A DNA stretch of 64,000 nt from Kordiimonadales bacterium (lineage in GTDB: Bacteria > Pseudomonadota > Alphaproteobacteria > Sphingomonadales > Kordiimonadaceae). Below are positions 39,592 to 48,103 of the stretch, one piece after another; the first letter of the stretch is position 1; the number at the start of each line of letters is the position of its first letter. The notes under the pieces were generated by a model that saw only the letters and a program-made list of their open reading frames with translations, was not told where the DNA came from and ran no database searches. Made by a program: the position numbers and the translations under genes. Where the stretch lies: contig NVTU01000001.1 in NCBI GenBank assembly GCA_002401685.1, forward strand, positions 34,672 to 98,671, read 5' to 3'.

Positions 39592-41058
39592 TTAGCTTGT
39601 CTGGCGGATTTCGTCCCCGTTCGCCCATGTGGCGTGCGTGCCGCTTGATATCCTGTGCGGCAACATAATCCGGCACACCGGCCCGTCTTCGAACTTTTTG
39701 GCATCAATCAATACGCACTCTGTCCGGTCGACTTTCATATCAGTGATAAAGCTCACCAAATAGCCGTCGTCTTCATCCACCGCTCCGATGCGGGGCACAA
39801 ACGGCGCTTCACTGCCGTACCGGTCTTCACCAAACATCAATGTTTGTTTCCCGCCAGTTTCCATATCGTGCTTCACTAGGCCTTCAAAAAGGAACCACCC
39901 TTTTTTAGGCTTTGCACTGTAGATGTACCTGTTTTTGCGCCCGGCATATTTCTGATTAATCATGCCGAATTCCAGCACTTCATCATCCAAGTCTTCTTCA
40001 GTGGTTTCGCCGGTTTTCAAATTAAAGCGCCAGCGGTGCAGCCGCGTCTGCAAGCTGTTCAGATCAACAAGAGACATCAGCGTTGCATAGCGTTTGGGTT
40101 GATCTTTCAACGGTTCAGGCATCGGGTTCCCTTGAAAATAACCCTCTAGCACAAGCTCGTCGCCTTCTTCGTAAGCATTGAGCCAGTGCAGAACATACGT
40201 TGGTTTGGCTTCAAACCACTGGATATCTTCTGGGCCGCCCATACGCGGCACCACTGCAAAGCGGGAAGGCTTGCTATCGTCGTAACACGGCAGGTGAATG
40301 CCTTGCTCCATCATCTCTGGTATCCAGGCCATCGGCAGATCATTCAGGATCGCGTAGTTTTCCGAGAAGGCCATGTCATGCGGCAATCGCGGGCCCGGTA
40401 ATTCTATGGGAATATAGTTCTTAAGCTTGTTATCGGCCCCCACCACACCGTAGTGCATATAAGGCGGATATTTTGAATAGTTGAAAAACAGCATCTCGCC
40501 GGTATTTACATCGACTTTTGGGTGCGCAGAAATGCCGTCAATCGGCGTCCAGCTTTCAATGCCAAGCTGCTCAAGTGTGTAAGGGTCGAGCCGGTAGCCT
40601 TCGCCGCACATAAAGAAAGTAGACAATACTTTACCGGCATGCACCACAACATCCGTTGAAGAGGCATCCTTCAAACCGTCCTGAACGCATTCGCCAGGCC
40701 GCTTTGATTTAACCGGGTAGGCTGTCCAACCGGCCCAAAGAGATTCACCAGCTTCTTGCTCGGCCTCAAAACCGCGTGTTCGGACATAACGATTACGGTA
40801 TTCTGCTTTCCCGTCCTTAAACGACATCATATGCAGCATCCCGTCACCGTCAAACGGATGGTAGCGGCCATGGGGCTGGTGCAGCGGATTTTCAGTGTTA
40901 CGCAAATATACACCGTCAATGTCCGTTGGAATGGTGCCGATCACCTCCATATCAGTCGCGTTAAATTCTTCGTGCGCGGGTGCCCAAGGACCGTTCATAT
41001 AAGGATGGTCATTTTCCTTAATCGACGATTTAAATTCTTTAATCAGCGTGGCGGCCAT
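39592..41058 (-). CDS. Carotenoid oxygenase (RPE65/CCD family)
   Basis: GVYLRNTENPLHQPHGRYHPFDGDGMLH; His ligands in SAHPKVD, HDMAFSENYAILNDLP, HWLNAYEEG. Confidence 0.9.
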   Translation of the reverse strand: MAATLIKEFKSSIKENDHPYMNGPWAPAHEEFNATDMEVIGTIPTDIDGVYLRNTENPLHQPHGRYHPFDGDGMLHMMSFKDGKAEYRNRYVRTRGFEAEQEAGESLWAGWTAYPVKSKRPGECVQDGLKDASSTDVVVHAGKVLSTFFMCGEGYRLDPYTLEQLGIESWTPIDGISAHPKVDVNTGEMLFFNYSKYPPYMHYGVVGADNKLKNYIPIELPGPRLPHDMAFSENYAILNDLPMAWIPEMMEQGIHLPCYDDSKPSRFAVVPRMGGPEDIQWFEAKPTYVLHWLNAYEEGDELVLEGYFQGNPMPEPLKDQPKRYATLMSLVDLNSLQTRLHRWRFNLKTGETTEEDLDDEVLEFGMINQKYAGRKNRYIYSAKPKKGWFLFEGLVKHDMETGGKQTLMFGEDRYGSEAPFVPRIGAVDEDDGYLVSFITDMKVDRTECVLIDAKKFEDGPVCRIMLPHRISSGTHATWANGDEIRQTS

Positions 41059-41110
41059 GAGTGCTCCTGCTTTTCTATCTGTATTGTATCATTGACCTGA
41101 TCATAGATAG

Positions 41111-41133
41111 TAAGTATTGTTATGCAAGTAACT
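41111..41133. promoter_or_regulatory. Shared element TAAGTATTGTTATGCAAGTAACT, copy 2
   Basis: 22/23 identity to 37497-37519; in the divergent carotenoid oxygenase/thiolase gap. Confidence 0.6.
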
Positions 41134-41155
41134 ATTTCAAGTGGGGACGCAAAAC

Positions 41156-42385
41156 ATGGCAACGGACATTTTTATACTTGGCGGTGAGCAGACGGATTTT
41201 GCCAGAAATTGGAGCCGCGAAGGCTTATCAATATTCGACATGCTGTCACACTCGGTCCTTGATGCCTTAGAAAAAACCAAGATTGATGCCGCGGATATCG
41301 ATGTGGTTCATATTGGCAATTTCGTTGCTGAGCTGTTTGCGAACCAAGGGCTACTCGGTGGCTTTTTTGGCCATATTCACCCGGACTTTATCGGCACCCC
41401 GACAAGCCGTCATGAAGGTGCGTGTGCGTCTGGTTCCCTTGCCATTTTGGCCGCTATGGCTGATCTAAAAGCGGGTCATTATGATCTCGCCTGCGTTACC
41501 GGCGTTGAATATATGCGAAACGTGCCCGGCCAAACTGCCGCGGATTTCCTGGGAGCAGCGGCGTGGGCCAAGGTAGAGACAGACGAACGCCAATATGTCT
41601 GGCCGGCAATGTTCTCAGATCTCGCTGAGCAATATGACACGCGCTACGGGCTGGACCGTCGCCACCTTGCTGCAATTTCCCGGAAGAATTTTCAAAATGC
41701 CAAACGCAACCCCAATGCACAAAGCAGGAATTGGACATTCAGCAACGACAGTTTTGCCGCAAACGACGAAGAAAACCCAATTGTCGAAGGCTGGATGCGC
41801 CGCAGTGACTGCGGGCAAGTTACAGACGGTGCCGCGGTTATTTTTCTCGCAACAGAAAACCGTGCGCAAGCCTATGCAGATGCAAACGGTATTGCCCTTG
41901 ATAGCCTGCCGCGCATCAAAGGCTGGGGCCACACCACTGCCCCGATGAAACTTGCCACCAAATTTGAGCTGGCGCCCAGCGACGACTATATCTTCCCCCA
42001 AGTACGCAAAGCCATTACTGACGCCTATAAGCGCGCCAGCTTATCAGGCCCGGATATGCTTGACGGTATCGAAACACATGATTGCTTTTCCATCACCGAA
42101 TATATGGCCATTGAGCATTTCGGCATTACCGAACCCGGCAAAGCATGGCAAGCAATTGAGGAAGAGCGCCTGACGCCGGGCGGCAGCTTGCCAATGAACC
42201 CTTCTGGCGGCCTCATCGGACTTGGCCACCCTGTCGGCGCCACCGGCGTGCGTATGATGCTCGATGCAGCAAAACAAACAAGGGGTATGGCGGGCGACAT
42301 GCAGGTAGAACACGCTCGCACTTTTGCCACCTACAATGTTGGGGGTTCTGGCACGGCAAATGTCTGTTTCATCGTCGGGAACTAG
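41156..42385 (+). CDS. Thiolase / acetyl-CoA acetyltransferase (SCP2-like)
   Basis: HEGACASGSLAILAAMADL (Cys), GIETHDCFSITEYMAIE, GGLIGLGHPVGATGVRM. Confidence 0.88.
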   Translation: MATDIFILGGEQTDFARNWSREGLSIFDMLSHSVLDALEKTKIDAADIDVVHIGNFVAELFANQGLLGGFFGHIHPDFIGTPTSRHEGACASGSLAILAAMADLKAGHYDLACVTGVEYMRNVPGQTAADFLGAAAWAKVETDERQYVWPAMFSDLAEQYDTRYGLDRRHLAAISRKNFQNAKRNPNAQSRNWTFSNDSFAANDEENPIVEGWMRRSDCGQVTDGAAVIFLATENRAQAYADANGIALDSLPRIKGWGHTTAPMKLATKFELAPSDDYIFPQVRKAITDAYKRASLSGPDMLDGIETHDCFSITEYMAIEHFGITEPGKAWQAIEEERLTPGGSLPMNPSGGLIGLGHPVGATGVRMMLDAAKQTRGMAGDMQVEHARTFATYNVGGSGTANVCFIVGN

Positions 42386-42540
42386 TTCAGAATGAGTATC
42401 TAAAGAGCTCTTGGTTCAGGCACCACCACCTAAAGCAGGCTTCCGCCTTACGTAGCACTAAAACCTGCACCAGCTCGGTCATGAGGCCCTATCTGCAACA
42501 GGCCCCTGATGCTCTGCGCGCCAGCTAGCTTAAGAATACT

Positions 42541-42789
42541 TCAAAATTTTGGGGCTTGCACAATGTAAGCATCGATAGTGTTCTCACCCACAGCTTTGCT
42601 GGCTTCAAGCCGGTGAATACCGGCAACGAGAACATACCGGCCCTTCCCTTCGCGGACTCTAATGGGCTTCTGCTCCTCCCCGTTGAGCATATCTTCAACG
42701 ACACCGTCCAGCTTGCTTTGGTCCAGTTCCTTACGCCGCGCTGCTGGGATGTATATATCTTCTAGTTTCACTGCGACGGTCTTTAGCAT
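42541..42789 (-). CDS. Stand-alone ParB/Srx-like N-terminal domain protein
   Basis: 82 aa; KPIRVREGKGRYVLVAGIHRLEASKAVGENTIDAYIV resembles the ParB GxxRxxA region (GIHRLEA). Confidence 0.7.
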   Translation of the reverse strand: MLKTVAVKLEDIYIPAARRKELDQSKLDGVVEDMLNGEEQKPIRVREGKGRYVLVAGIHRLEASKAVGENTIDAYIVQAPKF

Positions 42790-42982
42790 TTATTATCCCT
42801 ATCTGATTCCATCGTTTCCACTTGTCACACGTTATGGGTATGCATTTTTGGAAACCTAAATGACGTTAACGCGATCGGGGGGAAATACCACCGCTTTCCG
42901 CCTCTAAGTATTCATTTTAATCCCAACGTGCGCAAAATGGGCTTGTCTCAATAATGTCGCCACCGTCCCGGACCATAAACGA

Positions 42983-43618
42983 CTATCGAGCCGCCGGTGA
43001 GCGAAAAGCTTTCAACTGCGCATCAACATATACGGTCATTGCTTGCAAAATCATCTCGTGCCATTTTTTGGTGTTGACGATGTTTGAGACAGCGTGGTGC
43101 TGTAAACTGATGAAGCCATGAATTAGAGCCCATATACCTAAGGCAAATCTTCGGCGTTCAGCCAAGTTAGCAACCTCCGGCATGGCTCTTGAGGAATGTT
43201 CTACGAGCAGATCAAAAGAATCTCGCCCGGCCTGCTTGGCGTCATCGGAGGGCAAATAGTTGCTGGCGCCCTCGCCGAAAATAAGTTTGTAATGTGCCCG
43301 GTGCTCTACGGCCATTTTGATATAGCGCCGGGTCGCCGCAATAATTTCTGCCTTAGGATCAGCCTCGACTTGCTCGGCTTTTACCGCCTTTGATACATAA
43401 CCAAAGCCCTCTATATAAAGCGCATCCAGAATACCTTGCTTGCCGTTAAAGTGGCTGTATATACCAATTGTTGATAGCCCCGCGCGTTTTGCTATGGCCC
43501 TAACGCTGAGCGCCGACGCACCACCTTCGAGGAATAGCGCAGACGCCGCATCCAGTATTTTTATCTTTGTTTTGCTCACTTGCTCACCTGATGTATCGCT
43601 TTGCGGCACACCCTTCAT
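42983..43618 (-). CDS. TetR-family transcriptional regulator
   Basis: KIKILDAASALFLEGGASALSVRAIAKRAGLSTIGIYSHFNGKQGILDALY HTH. Confidence 0.88.
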   Translation of the reverse strand: MKGVPQSDTSGEQVSKTKIKILDAASALFLEGGASALSVRAIAKRAGLSTIGIYSHFNGKQGILDALYIEGFGYVSKAVKAEQVEADPKAEIIAATRRYIKMAVEHRAHYKLIFGEGASNYLPSDDAKQAGRDSFDLLVEHSSRAMPEVANLAERRRFALGIWALIHGFISLQHHAVSNIVNTKKWHEMILQAMTVYVDAQLKAFRSPAAR

Positions 43619-43641
43619 TTTTGCTTCCCACTTGACAAGTT

Positions 43642-43656
43642 ATAACACTGTTATAT
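43642..43656. promoter_or_regulatory. TetR operator copy 1 (ATAACACTGTTATAT)
   Basis: Inverted repeat ATAACA-C-TGTTAT in divergent tetR/oxidoreductase gap. Confidence 0.65.
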
Positions 43657-43671
43657 ATAAAATAGCACAAC

Positions 43672-43686
43672 ATAACACTGTTATAT
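43672..43686. promoter_or_regulatory. TetR operator copy 2 (ATAACACTGTTATAT)
   Basis: Identical 15-mer, 30 bp from copy 1. Confidence 0.65.
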
Positions 43687-43703
43687 TCATGAGGTGATGA
43701 AAA

Positions 43704-45104
43704 ATGTCTACTGATCTTGAAACGGATTATCTAATTGTTGGAACCGGCGCGGTAGGCATGGCGTTTGCCGATACACTGCTGACGGAAACCGACGCAAATA
43801 TCATTCTTGTCGACCAATATGCCAAACCGGGCGGGCACTGGAATGTCAGTTATCCCTTTGTCACCCTGCATCAGCCGTCCGCTTTCTACGGCGTAAGCTC
43901 GCGCGAACTTAGTAAAGGCCGCAAGGATCAAGTTGGTTTGAATAAGGGATTGGGTGATCTCGCCTCAGGCGCGGAGGTCAGTGCTTATTTCGATGATGTG
44001 ATGCGGCACCAATTTTTACCGTCTGGTCGGGTCAAATATTTCCCCATGAGTGACTATAAAGGCGACGGCAGGTTTGTATCGATGCTGACGGGCGAAAGCC
44101 AAACGGTTAAATATAAGAAGATCGTGGACGCGACTTATCTGAAAACGTCAGTACCTTCCACGCATACACCCAATTTTACAGTAGCGCCTGAGGCTAGGTT
44201 TATACCGCTCAACGACCTTACGCGCGTCAAGGATGCGCCAGCTGGGTATAATGTCATAGGTGGCGGAAAAACCGGGATTGATGCTTGCCTGTGGCTGCTT
44301 GAAAACGGCGTAGACCCTGATAAAATCAGCTGGATTATGCCGCGCGATGCCTGGCTTCTAGACCGTAAAAACACCCAGCCAACAGTCGAGTTTTTTGATA
44401 GCGCCATGGGCGCACAGGCCGGGCAATTCGAGGCAATTGCGAATGCCAGTTCGGTGACCGACATGTTCGACCGCCTGGAAGCCAACGGCTATTTCCTGCG
44501 GCTCGACAAAAATGTGCGCCCATCGATGTTCCACGGCGCAACCGTCAGCAAGCTTGAACTTGCCGAATTGCAGCGGATCAAAAATGTCGTGCGTCTTGGG
44601 CGCGTACAATCGGTTGGTGCTAACGAAATTGTCTTAGACCACGGCACCGTCCCGACCAGCCCTGAGCATCTGCATATCGATTGCTCAGCAAGCGCCATTA
44701 CCAATGTTGTGATGAAACCAATCTTCGACGGCAACCTAATCACACCGCAAACGGTGCGCTCCTATCAGCCGGTGTTCAGTGGCTCTTTTGTCGCTCATGT
44801 TGAAGCAACTTACGGCGACGAGGCCGAGAAAAACGGCCTGTGCACTGTGGTGCCGCTGCCCAATCACGATGCAGACTATCTGCGGCTAACCGCCGCCTTT
44901 ATGACCAACCAATACATCTGGTCACAAGACGCCGACCTGAAAGCCTGGTTGTTGGAAAATCGCCTTGATGGCTTCAGCAAGTTGGTCGCCAGCATCGATC
45001 CGAACGATGCCGAGAAAATGGCAATAATGCAAAAGCTTGGGGCGAATGCTATGCCGGCAATGGGTAAATTACAGCAATTTATTGCTGCTTTGGATCAAGG
45101 ATAA
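43704..45104 (+). CDS. FAD/NAD(P)-dependent oxidoreductase
   Basis: DYLIVGTGAVGMAFADTL dinucleotide-binding motif; second motif YNVIGGGKTGIDACLWLL. Confidence 0.85.
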   Translation: MSTDLETDYLIVGTGAVGMAFADTLLTETDANIILVDQYAKPGGHWNVSYPFVTLHQPSAFYGVSSRELSKGRKDQVGLNKGLGDLASGAEVSAYFDDVMRHQFLPSGRVKYFPMSDYKGDGRFVSMLTGESQTVKYKKIVDATYLKTSVPSTHTPNFTVAPEARFIPLNDLTRVKDAPAGYNVIGGGKTGIDACLWLLENGVDPDKISWIMPRDAWLLDRKNTQPTVEFFDSAMGAQAGQFEAIANASSVTDMFDRLEANGYFLRLDKNVRPSMFHGATVSKLELAELQRIKNVVRLGRVQSVGANEIVLDHGTVPTSPEHLHIDCSASAITNVVMKPIFDGNLITPQTVRSYQPVFSGSFVAHVEATYGDEAEKNGLCTVVPLPNHDADYLRLTAAFMTNQYIWSQDADLKAWLLENRLDGFSKLVASIDPNDAEKMAIMQKLGANAMPAMGKLQQFIAALDQG

Positions 45105-45108
45105 AATC

Positions 45109-46224
45109 ATGAGCGAATTTCAAATCCGCAGAGATGACCTGACGCAAACGCGCATCGTTGCCGCAGGCAACACAGTGGAAGATTTCCAACTTGATTCTGG
45201 GGATATTCTTGTCAAAATTGATCGCTTTGCCTTCACTGCCAACAACATCACCTACGGCGCTGTTGGCGACCAAATAGGCTATTGGCAGTTTTTCCCACCT
45301 TCTTCAGGTGACAACGGTGAAGATACAGACGGCTGGGGAATTCTACCAGTCTGGGGTTTCGCTGATGTTGTTGTTTCAAATACAGAAGGCCTGCCTGTCG
45401 GGGAACGTTTATACGGATACTTCCCGCCTGCTGATTTCCTTAAAATGACCCCTAAAGGAATTGGTCCCTCGCGTTTTACTGACGCCGCCGAGCACCGCTC
45501 AGCCTTGCCGCCAGGGTATAATATGTATCGTCGTGTCACAGCAGAACCTGGTTATGACCCATCGATGGATAACGAACGCGCGCTGCTGTACCCGCTTCAC
45601 ATCACGTCCTTCTGTTTGTGGGATGCGCTTAAGGACAAAAACTGGCACGGCGCCGAGCAAATCCTTATCCTCAGCGCATCAAGTAAAACCAGCATTGGTT
45701 TGGCCTACGCCCTTGCGGATGACAAAGCTGCACCGCAAACAACAGCCGTCACATCGTCGCGTAATATCGGTCTCGTGAAACGGCTCGGGCTTTACGGTCA
45801 CCAAGTCACCTATGACAACCTGACCGATATTGACGCAAATGTGCCTGCAGTGATTGTCGACATGTCAGGAAATCTCGGCCTACTGGCGAAATTGCATACG
45901 CACTTAGGCGGCAACATGAAGCACTGCATCAATGTCGGTATGACACACTGGGAAGAATTCCAAAGCAAAGAAGGTGCAGATGGGATCATCACAGAAAGAA
46001 GCGAGTTTTTCTTTGCACCGGGTCACATCCAAAAGCGCATGGCTGATTGGGGACCTGCCGAATTTAACGAGCGCACCGGGTCATTCATGCACGCGACAGC
46101 ACTGCGCAGCCGGGATTGGCTGACGTGTACGCCGATTGATGGGCTGCAAGGCCTTGCTGATATTTTCGCGGATGTGTCCGGCGGCCGTATTGCCCCCGAC
46201 CAAGGATTGATCATTTCTCTTTGA
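45109..46224 (+). CDS. DUF2855 family protein
   Basis: MSEFQIRRDDLTQTRIV...DGWGILPVWGFADVVVSNTEGLPVGERLYGYFPPA; MDR-like N-terminus. Confidence 0.75.
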   Translation: MSEFQIRRDDLTQTRIVAAGNTVEDFQLDSGDILVKIDRFAFTANNITYGAVGDQIGYWQFFPPSSGDNGEDTDGWGILPVWGFADVVVSNTEGLPVGERLYGYFPPADFLKMTPKGIGPSRFTDAAEHRSALPPGYNMYRRVTAEPGYDPSMDNERALLYPLHITSFCLWDALKDKNWHGAEQILILSASSKTSIGLAYALADDKAAPQTTAVTSSRNIGLVKRLGLYGHQVTYDNLTDIDANVPAVIVDMSGNLGLLAKLHTHLGGNMKHCINVGMTHWEEFQSKEGADGIITERSEFFFAPGHIQKRMADWGPAEFNERTGSFMHATALRSRDWLTCTPIDGLQGLADIFADVSGGRIAPDQGLIISL

Positions 46225-46254
46225 CCTTCCTAACCATAGATCATTCGTCATTAC

Positions 46255-46298
46255 GTGTGACTACTTCGGTCTTATTTCTATCGCCCAAGTAGTCACAC
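46255..46298. promoter_or_regulatory. Perfect 12-bp inverted repeat upstream of tetR-like gene
   Basis: GTGTGACTACTT ... AAGTAGTCACAC, directly followed by TTGACA (46299-46304). Confidence 0.5.
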
Positions 46299-46332
46299 TT
46301 GACAAAATGGATAAAGTTTGTAAATTCCGCCC

Positions 46333-46899
46333 ATGATTCACGAAGACTTTTTCGCGAATGCCATGGGCGTGTTTATCCGTTACGGCTTTCGCAAGACATC
46401 AATGGACGACATCGCAACCGCTGTTGGGCTGTCCCGTCAGGCAATTTACAATCGCTTTGGCAACAAAGATGCGCTCTTCACTGCCGTAGTTGATGCTGCC
46501 GTTCAAAAATATTACCGCAACGCCAGCGTGGCTCTGAAAGACAATAGCCGCCCCCTAAGGCAGCGGTTGCTAGAAGCCAGCATGTGTTCGGCAGGCGAAT
46601 ATATTGAAGCGCTCAGGTCTTCGCCGCACAGCTATGAAGTGATCGCCCTCACAAACGCGGAGGCAGGAGAGCTTGCCGATACGCTGAGGGAAGAATTTAA
46701 TCACTTCGCGGCCGAACTTTTATTGAACGAGAACGTCTTTATAGACACAGCTGCTGCCCGCGACGCTTTGTTCGTAATTGAAACTGCGTCAAATGGTCTT
46801 CTTCACAAAGCGAAGACCTTGCAGGAGTATCACGATGGAATGGAAACAGTCATTCGAACTGTCGTTCCGGGCACACCTAAAACACAATTGACAGAGTAA
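46333..46899 (+). CDS. TetR-family transcriptional regulator
   Basis: GFRKTSMDDIATAVGLSRQAIYNRFGNKDALFTAVV HTH. Confidence 0.88.
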   Translation: MIHEDFFANAMGVFIRYGFRKTSMDDIATAVGLSRQAIYNRFGNKDALFTAVVDAAVQKYYRNASVALKDNSRPLRQRLLEASMCSAGEYIEALRSSPHSYEVIALTNAEAGELADTLREEFNHFAAELLLNENVFIDTAAARDALFVIETASNGLLHKAKTLQEYHDGMETVIRTVVPGTPKTQLTE

Positions 46900-46909
46900 C
46901 GAGGACGGC

Positions 46910-48094
46910 ATGCGAAGCATCATGAAACTTGAAAAGAAAACCCTTCTGCCCCTAGTTGTGGGCGCCTCCGTGTTTACACTTGGCTTTTTTGCTATGTCCG
47001 CCGCAGGCGCAGGCACCAGCCCTACGGACGGCAGCGGGCAGCCCCGTGCAGCAGGCCCAATTGTTGAAACCGCCGCCGCAACACTGGCAGAGCGCAGCTA
47101 CCAAATTGAAGCGCCCGGCCGCCTTCAAGCTTGGGAAGAGTTGACCCTCGTTGCTGAAGTATCCGGCAAAATCATTTATGTGAACCCAAAGTTTACACTT
47201 GGTGGACGACTGCAGAAAGGGGATGTTCTCTTTAGAATAAACCCTGCGGACTATGTGGCCGAGAGAAGCCGCGCAGAGGCCGCGGTTGAAAGCGCAGAAG
47301 CAACATTGGTTCAAGCGAAGCACGCCAACCGACGCCAACAGGATCTGGTCAAGCAAGGCGTTGTTTCAGAAGCGGCAAAGGATACCGCTATTGCCAATTT
47401 AGCGATCGCTGAAGCTGGCGTATCCCAGGCGAAATCTCAATTGCAGCGCGCCACAGAGAATTTCGCCCGCACAACCATTGTCGCCCCCTTTCCTACGCTT
47501 GTGGCGCAGGAAACCGCATCGGTTGATACATATGTAGCGCCGGGCCAGGCGCTTGCCACCCTCCTTGATACCCGCGCTGGGACCTTGGTTGCGGGCCTGT
47601 CTCCCGAAAAGGCCGCCGCCGTGTCTCGCATGCTCAAAGCAGGATCCGGCCGACTGAAGGCTGTCGCAAAAACCAATAGCGGCTCAGTGGGCTCAGGCGT
47701 GCTCACTGGATACATCGAGCGATTTGCACCTAAAGTTGACGAAGCATCGCGCTCAGCCCTTGTGGTCGCTGTTTTCCCTGACGCTTTTGATCCTGCCAAC
47801 GATGGCCGTATCTTCGCGAATGATTTCATGACCCTAGAAATCACTGTGCAATCAACTGATACCGTTTGGCAGATACCATCAGGTACCGTGCGCAAGGGCC
47901 AGTTTATCTGGGTGGTGGATAACAACACCTTACAGCGCCGCGACGTGACTGTCGTAAGGAACCTGGGTGACACGGCACTTGTAACCTCCAGCATCCCGCT
48001 GGAAGGCGCGCAAATTCTGATGACACTGCTTTCTGAAGAAAGTGAGGGCCTCAAGGTGCGCACTCTTCCCTCTTCTATGCTCGCAGCACGGTAA
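46910..48094 (+). CDS. RND efflux periplasmic adaptor subunit
   Basis: HlyD-type lipoyl/coiled-coil arrangement (GKIIYVNPKFTLGGRLQKGDVLFRINPADY). Confidence 0.88.
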   Translation: MRSIMKLEKKTLLPLVVGASVFTLGFFAMSAAGAGTSPTDGSGQPRAAGPIVETAAATLAERSYQIEAPGRLQAWEELTLVAEVSGKIIYVNPKFTLGGRLQKGDVLFRINPADYVAERSRAEAAVESAEATLVQAKHANRRQQDLVKQGVVSEAAKDTAIANLAIAEAGVSQAKSQLQRATENFARTTIVAPFPTLVAQETASVDTYVAPGQALATLLDTRAGTLVAGLSPEKAAAVSRMLKAGSGRLKAVAKTNSGSVGSGVLTGYIERFAPKVDEASRSALVVAVFPDAFDPANDGRIFANDFMTLEITVQSTDTVWQIPSGTVRKGQFIWVVDNNTLQRRDVTVVRNLGDTALVTSSIPLEGAQILMTLLSEESEGLKVRTLPSSMLAAR

Positions 48095-48103
48095 GGGACC
48101 AGC

